NCBI GenBank assembly: GCA_003245835.1
Contig: QKCC01000096.1
Location: 1 to 34,460 of the forward strand
DNA from: Spirochaetales bacterium
GTDB taxonomy: Bacteria; Spirochaetota; Spirochaetia; UBA9216
Reading direction: 5' to 3'
DNA length: 34,460 nt
Shown here: positions 23,754-31,620 of the stretch, piece by piece
Layout of the letters: each line of letters begins with the position of its first letter
Numbering within the stretch: position 1 is the first letter of the stretch
Position numbers and translations under genes: made by a program
The notes under the pieces: generated by a model
Database searches by the model: none
Seen by the model: only the letters and a program-made list of their open reading frames with translations
What the model was told of the DNA's origin: nothing

Positions 23754-26700
23754 TCAGACCGCGCTTCTAACCCTGTTCAGGCATAAGAGTCCGCTTACAT
23801 TTATATATTCTGCCCCCAGCTCTTCTTCGACCCTTCCGCGGATTAGAAAAGCAAAGCCGGAAGCCAGAACAGGTTCAAATTCATTCCATGAATGAGGAAA
23901 AAAGATCGTTTCGAAGATGGACCAGCAGTCTTCAAAACTTACAAAACTCATTGGTTTTCGCGAGGAGGTCAAAACCTCCTTCTCAGCTGCAAGGGTGCCG
24001 ACAATAGTAATGCTTCGGCCCATGTGTTCACGAAGATTTCTGGAATCGATTATTTCCGGGGCACGCGCGTGCGCCCTGCCGATAAAAAAATCTACAGGGT
24101 GTTTCGAAAAGAATAAATCAAGCGTATCGATTTCATCAATCAGGCATCTGGACGAACTGTAACCCTTAAGCTGGGGAACGGGCAGCCTGTCGAAATCGCC
24201 TCCAAGCCCCGGGTTCCTGGAAACTCCGCCCCGCCCTGCATGATAATACAGCCAGAACATCTGGGGCCTGTTGCAGGAACCTGAAATACTGTCCAGGCAG
24301 CCGCTTTTTATCATCATCCGGATATACCGGTATGAAATATTCACCCGGCTTAACAGATCGATAAAACCGGTATAATCTCCGGCGCTTTTACGTTCTTCGA
24401 TAATCGTTTCGATAAGCTCCGCCGGAACATCCCTTATCTGCTGAAGTCCCGCACGCAGACATTTGATTCCGCCCTCCGCTTCGATCAGATACTGTCTGCC
24501 GCTTTTATTGATATCGGGCTTAAGTACGGGGAACCCCATCCTGCGGACAATATTGAGATATACCTGCCGTGCATAAAACCCGCCGCCGTTATTAATTACC
24601 GACACCATAAATTCAAGCGGGTACCGCAGCTTCAGCCAGGCAAGGCGGTATGAAACAAGGGCATACGAAGCGCTGTGCGATTTGCAGAATGAGTACCCGT
24701 CAAACGAAAGAATCCCCTGCCAGAGTGTTTCGGCATCCGCACATGAAGTCCCGAAGGCTTCGGCCCCCTGCATGAAGCGTTCACGCCATTTGACAAGTTT
24801 TTCGGCCCGGTTCTTTTTTGACAGGGTCTTGCGCAGCTGGTCGGCCTCGCCGGGATTGAACCCTGCCGCCGCAATAGCGACCCGGGCGACATCCTCCTGG
24901 TAGACCATTATACCGAAAGTCTCGTCGAGCACCCCCTCAAGGCGGGGACTGAGCGGGCTGTAACTGCCCCCTTTCAGCCGGCGGACGTATTCGTTGATCC
25001 ATTTATTTGCCGCCGGCCGAATTATTGAACTGGCCGAAACAACATGCTCAAAATCAGCACAGCCCATTTTTTTAAGCAGCTGCCTTGTGGCCGGTGATTC
25101 GATGTAGAAGATCCCTGTGGTGTCGCCCGACTCGATGAACCTTCTTGTCCGGACATCCGAGTACGGCTGAAAGCTTTCCCATTCGATCCTGTTCTCGCGT
25201 TCGCTGTTGACCAGACTGATTGTATCGCGCAGGACAGCAAGCGAGCGGTTGCCGAGCAGGTCGATCTTCACAAGCCCGCAGGCCTCGGCGCCGTCCTTTT
25301 CCCAGGCGATTACCGGCACTCCCGAAGCGGAGGTCTGTACGTGAGTATATGAAGTAATAGGCCCGGGGGTAATTATGACCCCGCCCGGGTGCGTTCCGAT
25401 AAAACGCGGGCGGCCGTAAAGCAGGGCCGCCGCCGAGGCAATTTCACGAGGGAGTTCTTCTCCGCGGCCGCCGCGCCACTTTTTCATCAACTCATTCGCC
25501 TGCATATCGGTCATACCGAGGGCCTTTGCGGCTTCACGGGCGGCCCCGCGCCTTTTAAAGCAGACATGATCGGCAACCATCGCGGCCTGCCCGGGATAGG
25601 TCTCAAAAACGTAGTTCAGTGCGGTTTCACGCTCGTCCCAGGGGAAGTCGACATCAATATCGGGAGGATCGGCCCGATACATATTCAGAAAGCGTTCAAA
25701 GAAGAGGTTGTAGGCCAGCGGATCGACATGGGTTATTCCCAGAAGATAGGACACGATGCTTGACGCGGCGCTGCCCCTGCCGCAGGTCCGCGGGGCCCTG
25801 ATGACTATGTCGCGGACGACCAGAAAATAGGCGGCGAACCCCTTGCGGCAGATGATGTTCATTTCATAAGCCAGTCTTTTTTCCACGGCAGCGCTTTTTT
25901 CCGCGCCGGGTTCCGTTCCGTACCGTCTGCGGATCCCTTCCCGGCACAGCCTGTAAAGTTCCCGGCCTGCCTCATCATCCGGCATATTCCTGTACCGGGG
26001 AAAAACCCAGCCCGGGGGCAGCAGGCTGTGCAGATCGGCCGCGGCCTCAGCTATCTCGATATTGCCCTGGAGGGCCTCGGGTACGGCGGAGAAATAATCT
26101 TCAAGGCGGACGTCCTCCGCCGTGCCGGAAAACCCTGTACATGCAGGCCCTGCCCCTTCCGGTACCGCTGCGGCGGCCCCTGATGCCGGAAAGGCCGGAA
26201 AATCCAGCCTCGCGGCCGGAATGCCCGTGTCCACGGAACGCAGCAGCCTGAGCGTTTCAAAATCTCCGGGGGCCGAGGCAATTGCCTCTTTGACCGCTGC
26301 GGTTTTTATGCCGAGGCAGCGGGCCGTCCGTTTGAGCCCGGCAAAAGGAACACCCTGAAAAAGCGCCGCGTAAAGCCCGCTGCCGCCGCCTTCCCTGAGC
26401 CGCCCAAGAACATCCGGCCTGCTGCTGAGGATCAGAAGTCCGTTCCGGCCGTTTTCAAGCAGGTCATGAACGGGATCATAGCTGTAATCGGTACCTCTGT
26501 AAGGGGAAAAATCATGCTGCAGTCTGGTAATTATCGTATTAAGCCGCCCGAAACCGGTTTTATCAAGGCAGTAAGCGGTAAAAAGATATTTTCGGTTTTC
26601 CGACGGGGCCGAATCTGTTATAACGGCGGCGGCGATCGCCTTCAGCCCGTATTTGTCGGCAGCATCACGGAAGGCCGGCAGCCCGTACAGATTATTGACG

Positions 26701-26834
26701 TCCGTCACAGCCGCGGCGGGGACACCTTCTGCGGAGGCCGTCCGGCATATATCTTCAGCGGAACGTACCCCCTGAAGAAGGCTGTATTCGGAGCGGCAAT
26801 GTATATGATGATTTACCCTGATATGCTTTTTCAT
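23754..26834 (-). CDS. DnaE-type DNA polymerase, resembling error-prone DnaE2/ImuC
   Basis: A C-family DNA polymerase of 1026 residues. Polymerase carboxylates are present: PDIDVDF at 391-397 (Asp394 and Asp396) and Asp525 in KIDLLG. An OB fold follows near the C-terminus (SITIVGTLAAEKEV to RGRVEEELG). The chain ends just after it, without the tau-binding tail of replicative DnaE1 (about 1160 residues). Length, PDIDVDF followed by ERETALNYVF, and the GGGFYARQVYLNIVRRMGFPV stretch point to the DnaE2/ImuC branch. The PHP domain keeps HIH at 10-12, but the usual TDH is TDV, so its metal site looks degenerate. ATG 26834 is chosen because the polymerase-like N-terminus begins there; an upstream in-frame start at 26870 adds only a hydrophobic tail. 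No ribosome binding site and no imuA or imuB is nearby. The middle of the gene is visibly richer in G+C than its neighbours. Confidence 0.85.
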   Translation of the reverse strand: MKKHIRVNHHIHCRSEYSLLQGVRSAEDICRTASAEGVPAAAVTDVNNLYGLPAFRDAADKYGLKAIAAAVITDSAPSENRKYLFTAYCLDKTGFGRLNTIITRLQHDFSPYRGTDYSYDPVHDLLENGRNGLLILSSRPDVLGRLREGGGSGLYAALFQGVPFAGLKRTARCLGIKTAAVKEAIASAPGDFETLRLLRSVDTGIPAARLDFPAFPASGAAAAVPEGAGPACTGFSGTAEDVRLEDYFSAVPEALQGNIEIAEAAADLHSLLPPGWVFPRYRNMPDDEAGRELYRLCREGIRRRYGTEPGAEKSAAVEKRLAYEMNIICRKGFAAYFLVVRDIVIRAPRTCGRGSAASSIVSYLLGITHVDPLAYNLFFERFLNMYRADPPDIDVDFPWDERETALNYVFETYPGQAAMVADHVCFKRRGAAREAAKALGMTDMQANELMKKWRGGRGEELPREIASAAALLYGRPRFIGTHPGGVIITPGPITSYTHVQTSASGVPVIAWEKDGAEACGLVKIDLLGNRSLAVLRDTISLVNSERENRIEWESFQPYSDVRTRRFIESGDTTGIFYIESPATRQLLKKMGCADFEHVVSASSIIRPAANKWINEYVRRLKGGSYSPLSPRLEGVLDETFGIMVYQEDVARVAIAAAGFNPGEADQLRKTLSKKNRAEKLVKWRERFMQGAEAFGTSCADAETLWQGILSFDGYSFCKSHSASYALVSYRLAWLKLRYPLEFMVSVINNGGGFYARQVYLNIVRRMGFPVLKPDINKSGRQYLIEAEGGIKCLRAGLQQIRDVPAELIETIIEERKSAGDYTGFIDLLSRVNISYRYIRMMIKSGCLDSISGSCNRPQMFWLYYHAGRGGVSRNPGLGGDFDRLPVPQLKGYSSSRCLIDEIDTLDLFFSKHPVDFFIGRAHARAPEIIDSRNLREHMGRSITIVGTLAAEKEVLTSSRKPMSFVSFEDCWSIFETIFFPHSWNEFEPVLASGFAFLIRGRVEEELGAEYINVSGLLCLNRVRSAV

Positions 26835-26946
26835 AATACCAAACAAAACTACTATACATATGTTTAGCATTAATAATATCAGTGTTCAAGCTTTAAATCA
26901 GCAATATGAGTTACAGCCGCTTCTTAATTAATTGCATTTGCGGTCA

Positions 26947-27228
26947 TCAGCTAAGATCTATCATCTTCTTGAAGGCGGATTCCTCTTTCTGCAGTTCCTT
27001 TGAGCCCCGGGTTATCTTGCAAAGACTCAGCCCCAGTTCGGAAGCGATGTTTCGCTGACTCATTCCCTGATCAAGCATTTTGACCAGCGCCCAGCGGCTG
27101 GCAACCTCGCTTAATTCATTTTGAGTCAGAAGGCATTCAAGGAAATTATATATGAGTGCCTTATCGTCGGTTTTTGACAAGGCTTCACTCAGTTCTTTCA
27201 GATTTTCTTTAACATCCTTTGTTTCCAT
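26947..27228 (-). CDS. trpR: TrpR-family transcriptional repressor
   Basis: The 93-residue, all-helical product matches TrpR in its core: LLTQNELSEVASRWALVKML, then the helix-turn-helix MSQRNIASELGLSLCKITRGS. Against E. coli TrpR, the tryptophan-contact residues Thr44, Arg54 and Arg84 correspond to Thr35, Arg45 and Arg74, with one residue fewer in the turn before MSQR. The ITRGS ending is closer to true TrpR than to the YerC/YecD relatives. TrpR binds DNA as a dimer when tryptophan is bound, and often represses its own gene. No trp biosynthesis gene is in the window. The gene is divergent from hisJ, and the shared intergenic region contains repeated AACAGT elements. The start has no ribosome binding site; TGT-TATATT lies 6 nt upstream. 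Confidence 0.85.
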   Translation of the reverse strand: METKDVKENLKELSEALSKTDDKALIYNFLECLLTQNELSEVASRWALVKMLDQGMSQRNIASELGLSLCKITRGSKELQKEESAFKKMIDLS

Positions 27229-27234
27229 GGTTTA

Positions 27235-27287
27235 AATATAACAGTTTTTTCTACATATAGAAACAGTATTTATAATGATTAAACAGT
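27235..27287. promoter_or_regulatory. Divergent trpR-hisJ control region with candidate operator repeats
   Basis: The trpR promoter on the minus strand is an extended -10, TG-T-TATATT (27243-27235), 6 nt before the ATG. A perfect TATAAT (27271-27276) on the plus strand could serve hisJ. AACAGT occurs three times in the same direction, at 27240-27245, 27262-27267 and 27282-27287, spaced 22 and 20 bp. Between the first two lies the dyad TTTCTA-CATA-TAGAAA (27248-27263). The first repeat overlaps the trpR -10, and the last falls at the expected hisJ transcription start, which fits repression of both genes. Confidence 0.45.
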
Positions 27288-27368
27288 ATGAAATACTAAC
27301 CCTGAAAGCGGTTGCAGAATCCTTGGAAGATCATTGACACAGACGTTAATAATGTGAAGAGTGTCGGT

Positions 27369-28184
27369 ATGAACAGCAATAAGATACCTCAGAAATACAA
27401 TCTGCATACACATACATACCGCTGCCGGCATGCTTCAGGAGACACCGCCGACTATGCCGCGGCTGCAGCAGCGGCCGGGGCCGAACTCCTCGGCTTCACC
27501 GAGCATCCGCCTTTGTTCAGTAATGCTGCATGGGATCCTTTCAGGATGACTGCAGAAGAACTGGATGGATATTTCAATTCAATTGCAGAGACTGCAGAAA
27601 AATACCCCTCGATGAGAATTCTGACCGGCTTTGAGATGGACCTTCTTCCGAGATTCAAATCATACTATGAAGACAATTTACTGTGCAGGGAAGGTATCGA
27701 TTACCTGATCGGCGGCGTCCACTGGATCAACTACCATGGTGACTGGTTGTGGATCCAGGAAATGAACAGCGCCGGACATTTAAGAGAATATGTGAACGAG
27801 ATTGCAGGGCTGATGGAAAGCAGACTAATGAGCTTCATAACCCATCCCGACATGTTTGCCTCCGGGTATACAAGATGGGACGACAACTCCCGGGACTGCA
27901 GCAGGGACATTCTTGCCGCGGCCGAAGAATACAGCGTTCCGCTGGAAATAAACGGCAACGGTTTCAGAAAGCCTGAAATAAGCACCCCCGACGGTCCGCG
28001 CTATGCATACCCGCTTCCCGAATTCTGGGAACTGGCGGCAGGTTACGATATTACCGTGGTCTGCAATTCAGACGCACATAAGCCGGAAAATACTATGTCG
28101 GATCTTGATAAATGCCATGATATTATAAACAGATTCAATCTGAAGCATCATCCTGTTCAGTCAATGTTCTCAGATGCCTCCTGA
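27369..28184 (+). CDS. hisJ: PHP-family histidinol-phosphatase
   Basis: This would remove phosphate from L-histidinol phosphate, the next-to-last step of histidine synthesis. The 271-residue PHP domain shows the metal ligands in order: HTHTYRCRHASGD near the start, GFTEHPP, GFEMDL, GGVHWI, THPDM and NSDAH near the C-terminus. HTHT followed by CRHASG and the THPDM phrase match the HisJ/HisK type rather than polymerase PHP domains. The start is uncertain: ATG 27369 lies closest to the conserved NLHTHT, but a GTG at 27354 and a TTG at 27312 are in frame, and no clear ribosome binding site is seen. The 3' end overlaps the convergent sigma-like gene by 50 bp. No other his gene is nearby. A related PHP phosphoesterase activity cannot be excluded. 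Confidence 0.85.
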   Translation: MNSNKIPQKYNLHTHTYRCRHASGDTADYAAAAAAAGAELLGFTEHPPLFSNAAWDPFRMTAEELDGYFNSIAETAEKYPSMRILTGFEMDLLPRFKSYYEDNLLCREGIDYLIGGVHWINYHGDWLWIQEMNSAGHLREYVNEIAGLMESRLMSFITHPDMFASGYTRWDDNSRDCSRDILAAAEEYSVPLEINGNGFRKPEISTPDGPRYAYPLPEFWELAAGYDITVVCNSDAHKPENTMSDLDKCHDIINRFNLKHHPVQSMFSDAS

Positions 28185-29016
28185 GGTGGTACAGGCCTGA
28201 ATCAATTGAGCCTTTCGGCAGCTGCATGACATCGGCAATTTCACGGTTGGTCGGGGTCATTGCCACGGAGTTAAGATTTTCCCTGGCGGTCTGCATCCGG
28301 ATCTTCAGTTTGCTGAGTTTTTCAAGCAGGCCGAGGCGTTCCCGGCTGCTTTCACAAATACCCAGTTCACGATGTACCTGGCAGATCTCCATATAAGCCT
28401 TATTGATGCGCCGGCAGTATTTTTCATAGCGCTCCCTTCTTGCTTCGCTAATCAGCCGGAGTTCGTCAATGCAGGCTTCGAGCCATTCAATACTGCATCC
28501 TGTAATCCCGGCAATTTTGCTGATGTAAGCGTCACTGATATGGTTCGCATTTTTGAGGGTCAGAATTATAATTCGCTTGTTCAGGGCGGAATTGCAGATT
28601 ATCCCGTCCTTTTTCATTCCCAGGTTTGATCTGAACTTTTCAGAGATTTCCGGTTGCGGCGCCTGGGTACTGTCGCTGACGCTTTCAGCCTCGATGATGC
28701 TGTTGAACCTCAGGCAGTACTCCATCTTCCGGGAAGTCCTGGTATGCCGGTAGAATGAATTTACCTGCCATGAAACTGTATTACGAAGAATCGCGTGGAA
28801 TGAAAGTCCCTTGTACTCGAAATTCTGAATCAGCCGCGACAGTTTGGGATAAAAAAACAGGTAGAAATCCGCTGCCCTGTCCCGGTTCCAGCCTGGAATC
28901 CGCATAACTATGTCGAGTACTGCCTGCGATGCAAGGCCGAAGGCTTTATCGTAGTCTTCACCCCTGGCCTGCCAATTAATAATTAATTCGGTAAGTTTGT
29001 CCGGTACTTTTTTCAT
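28135..29016 (-). CDS. Divergent sigma-70-like (or sigma-derived) helix-turn-helix protein
   Basis: The protein has 293 residues, with no assignable catalytic motif. The N-terminal third has a region-2-like layout: FGLASQAVLDIVMRIPGWNR, then DFYLFFYPKLSRLIQNFEY, then SFHAILRNTVSWQVNSFYRH. The middle is a long, basic, probably coiled helix (about 170-240). The C-terminal 45 residues resemble a region-4 helix-turn-helix: TPTNREIADVMQLPKGSIDS followed by GLYHLRRHL. The spacing of the two modules fits a small sigma factor with an enlarged linker, but promoter recognition is not proven. The ATG at 29016 has no ribosome binding site; TTGACC, 15 bp, TAAATT precede it. It follows the HrpA-like gene by 108 bp containing competing hairpins. 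The 3' end overlaps hisJ by 50 bp. Confidence 0.6.
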   Translation of the reverse strand: MKKVPDKLTELIINWQARGEDYDKAFGLASQAVLDIVMRIPGWNRDRAADFYLFFYPKLSRLIQNFEYKGLSFHAILRNTVSWQVNSFYRHTRTSRKMEYCLRFNSIIEAESVSDSTQAPQPEISEKFRSNLGMKKDGIICNSALNKRIIILTLKNANHISDAYISKIAGITGCSIEWLEACIDELRLISEARRERYEKYCRRINKAYMEICQVHRELGICESSRERLGLLEKLSKLKIRMQTARENLNSVAMTPTNREIADVMQLPKGSIDSGLYHLRRHLRTLTEQDDASD

Positions 29017-29030
29017 ACCGGTTCATATGC

Positions 29031-29057
29031 AATTTATGTGCCTGAATCCGGGGTCAA
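29031..29057 (-). promoter_or_regulatory. Possible promoter of the sigma-like gene
   Basis: TTGACC (29057-29052), a short 15-bp spacer and TAAATT (29036-29031) on the minus strand give a predicted leader of about 8 nt before the ATG at 29016. The -35 sits in the loop edge of a hairpin. Confidence 0.35.
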
Positions 29058-29095
29058 AAATCCCCCGGATGTTACAATCTGTTACAATTTCCGGG
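29046..29095 (-). promoter_or_regulatory. Mutually exclusive hairpins and tandem TTGTAAC repeats before the sigma-like gene
   Basis: In the minus-strand RNA, CCCGGA (29095-29090) can pair with TCCGGG (29069-29064), or the latter can pair as part of ATCCGGGG (29070-29063) with CCCCGGAT (29053-29046). The second pairing is 8 bp and stronger. Between the first two segments ATTGTAAC occurs twice (29088-29081 and 29078-29071) with a 10-bp period. A further hairpin with GCAGT and ACTGC arms lies upstream near 29101-29117. Confidence 0.45.
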
Positions 29096-29124
29096 CTGAA
29101 GCAGTTACCGGTACTGCTCAGGCA

Positions 29125-31620
29125 TCAGGATTCCAGCATTTCGGTGAGTTTGCGGTATACCTTTCCTATCCGTTTCTGCGAATTCTTGTCCGTCAGCTCG
29201 TCGGCAATAACCTCAAGGCTCGAGAGGCTCTCTTCGAGTGAAGCAGTAAAGCTGCTGCCTGACGTGAACCAGTAGCTGCCGAAGCCGTCAGTATGAAGCG
29301 TAATAAAACCCAACCCCTTCTTGCTTTTGGGTTTGCGGTAAAGGTACATAATCATATTGATGCCGTTGAAGACAGCGTCATTGTCAAAATCTGCCCTGGT
29401 ATAAAAAGCCGGCGGCATCTTCCCGGTCTGGCTTTTTTCAGGGTCCATCAGCCGGCAGATCTTGATGATATTTACAAGCTTTACACCGCTCAGGAACTCC
29501 CCGGATGAAAGAAGGACTGTACCACGGAGCTTTTTGAATTTGGCATTTTCAGAGGGCTGCACAGAGGAGATTACCGTCCGGAATTCCTCCCACGGCAGGA
29601 TTACCATCTTCTTGCCGCCCTTGTAGGGTTTTGCAGTAAAAAGCCTTCCCCCGATCCGGATTTGATGCTCTTCCTGCTTTTCGGCAGCACTGCCCGAACG
29701 CCCGCCGCTTTTAACCGGCGCAGACGGCTCCACAAGCTCGTGGTAGAGATCTTCAGAAATAATCTTGAGCCACTCGCGCCGCAGCGGAGAAACCGAACGC
29801 GCAAACATTCTTGACGTTCTGACGACCTCGCCGGCAACGATGTATTTCGGACTTTCCCTGAACATCACCGAACCCGGATGGATTGAAATCTGCTCGGCTG
29901 TCAGGCTGCTGTAGACACCCCTTCCCGACCTGCTGCATACAAACTGCATCAGTCCTGCGGAAACCGCGCAGAGGTAATCAGGAATCCTTCCTCCGCCCGA
30001 TACAGGTACGCCCAGCTCACGCACTATATCTTCAAGCTGAAGCTTGATATTGGCAATCTCGGCCATTATCCGTTCATCAAGATAGTATTTTTTACAGAAC
30101 TCGTCCTTCTTCTCAGCTTCCACATAGGATTCGTACAGCTTCAGGTATGAAACAAAATCACCGTCCGGGTCCCTGAATGAATGATGGGCGTTTCGTGCGG
30201 CCAGTTCTTCTCCCTGCGGAAGCGTATACGGGGTATGAGCCGTCAAAAATGATGCGGCGGTAATCGTTTCTTCTATTACATCCGGGTAGCGGTTTATGGC
30301 TTCCACAATCATACGCGAATGGCGCGGCAGCATAGGAAAGGCAGCCATCATTTTACCTATCGGGGTGAGCGTATTTTCGTCATTAATCGCGCTGAACATC
30401 CTGAGGGTTTCGACGGCGGCAATAATTCCGTCCTTTCCGGGCGGCGAGATAAATTCGAAACTGCTGAAATCGGCTATTCCGAGTTCGGCCATCCGCAGAA
30501 CAACCTCAGACAGATCGGTCCTGTATATTTCTTCAGGAGTGAATAGCTCGCGATCGGTGAAATCTTCCTTCGTATAAAGCCGGTAACAGTCGCCGGCCTG
30601 AGTCCGGCCGGCCCTGCCCTTTCTCTGGTTGCATGAGGCCTTCGAGACGGGGCGCTCCACCAGCGAAGAGGTATAGGTTCTCGGGTTGTAGAAGTTGATC
30701 TTGGCATATCCTGAATCAATAACCGCTGTTATACCGTCGATTGTGATACTTGTTTCTGCAATATTGGTGGCTATGACCACCTTGTTTTTTCCGGGGGGTG
30801 TTTCTATAAACACCCGCTCCTGCTCTTCCTTGCTCAGGCGGCCGTAGAGCGGAATAATAAAAAGCTTTTTGCGCATTGAACATTCAGAAAGAAGTTTCGC
30901 GCAGTCGTTGATGATCTTTTCGCCCTGCAGGAATATCAGTATATCGCCTTCCTTCTCCCTTGCATGCCGCTCAACAATCTCGGTAATTTTGGCGAGCATG
31001 GATTCATCGGAAGACTCTACAATAGGAGGCTCATAATGAACTTCAACTGTGAAGGTTTCAGTATCGATATGAATAACGGGACATTTGTTGAAATATTCCG
31101 AAAAAACGTCAGTATTAATTGTTGCTGACGATATTATGACCTTAAGGTCCTTTCGGGTTTCGATAAGCTTCTTTAAAAGACCCAGTATAAAATCTATATT
31201 GAGGCTGCGCTCATGCGCCTCATCAATCATTATAACGCTGTAGCGGCTCAGGTACGGATCAGCCTTCAGCTCCTGCAGAAGGATTCCGTCGGTCATAACC
31301 TTTACATGCGTTTCGGGTGTAGTCACATCCTCGAACCGCATCTTGTATCCGACAAAGCCGCCGACCTTTTCATTCAGCTGCTCCGAAATGTAATCGCAGA
31401 CAGAAAGGGTTGCGATCCTGCGCGGCTGTGTCACCCCGATTATACCGGATTGTGAATAGCCGGCCTCATGAAGGATAAGCGGCAGCTGGGTCGTCTTTCC
31501 TGAGCCCGTCGGACTCTCAACAACTACTACCTGCTCCCTGTCCAGTACTTCAAGAATTCGTGCCTTCTCGCGGTAAACGGGAAGTTCTTCAGGATTTATA
31601 TGTCTTCGTGTATTCGTCAA
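29125..31620 (-). CDS. hrpA: HrpA-type DEAH-box ATP-dependent RNA helicase
   Basis: A DEAH/RHA-family helicase of 831 residues, shorter than E. coli HrpA (about 1300) and close to HrpB in length, but with the HrpA-like core. Motifs: Walker A SPTGSGKTT (36-44), DEAH at 133-136, SAT at 165-167, NIAETSITIDG, and QRKGRAGRTQAGDCYRLY (motif VI). HA2-like and OB-like regions follow. The C-terminal 200 residues are Lys/Ser-rich and not recognised. Family members remodel RNA or ribonucleoprotein; in several bacteria HrpA acts on stalled or colliding ribosomes. The start is TTG at 31620, inside the last codons of nudC (32-bp overlap), with only a weak GCGAG upstream, so translation probably depends on nudC. 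Family is certain, orthology to HrpA rather than HrpB less so. Confidence 0.88.
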   Translation of the reverse strand: MTNTRRHINPEELPVYREKARILEVLDREQVVVVESPTGSGKTTQLPLILHEAGYSQSGIIGVTQPRRIATLSVCDYISEQLNEKVGGFVGYKMRFEDVTTPETHVKVMTDGILLQELKADPYLSRYSVIMIDEAHERSLNIDFILGLLKKLIETRKDLKVIISSATINTDVFSEYFNKCPVIHIDTETFTVEVHYEPPIVESSDESMLAKITEIVERHAREKEGDILIFLQGEKIINDCAKLLSECSMRKKLFIIPLYGRLSKEEQERVFIETPPGKNKVVIATNIAETSITIDGITAVIDSGYAKINFYNPRTYTSSLVERPVSKASCNQRKGRAGRTQAGDCYRLYTKEDFTDRELFTPEEIYRTDLSEVVLRMAELGIADFSSFEFISPPGKDGIIAAVETLRMFSAINDENTLTPIGKMMAAFPMLPRHSRMIVEAINRYPDVIEETITAASFLTAHTPYTLPQGEELAARNAHHSFRDPDGDFVSYLKLYESYVEAEKKDEFCKKYYLDERIMAEIANIKLQLEDIVRELGVPVSGGGRIPDYLCAVSAGLMQFVCSRSGRGVYSSLTAEQISIHPGSVMFRESPKYIVAGEVVRTSRMFARSVSPLRREWLKIISEDLYHELVEPSAPVKSGGRSGSAAEKQEEHQIRIGGRLFTAKPYKGGKKMVILPWEEFRTVISSVQPSENAKFKKLRGTVLLSSGEFLSGVKLVNIIKICRLMDPEKSQTGKMPPAFYTRADFDNDAVFNGINMIMYLYRKPKSKKGLGFITLHTDGFGSYWFTSGSSFTASLEESLSSLEVIADELTDKNSQKRIGKVYRKLTEMLES

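Noticed and set aside
27304-27314. GAAAGCGGTTG shared with the region at 33539
   Set aside because: An 11-base match between two sites in 34 kb is expected by chance, and the contexts differ.
27334-27339. Consensus TTGACA before hisJ as a -35
   Set aside because: No acceptable -10 lies 15-19 bp downstream, so it is probably chance; the upstream TATAAT is preferred.
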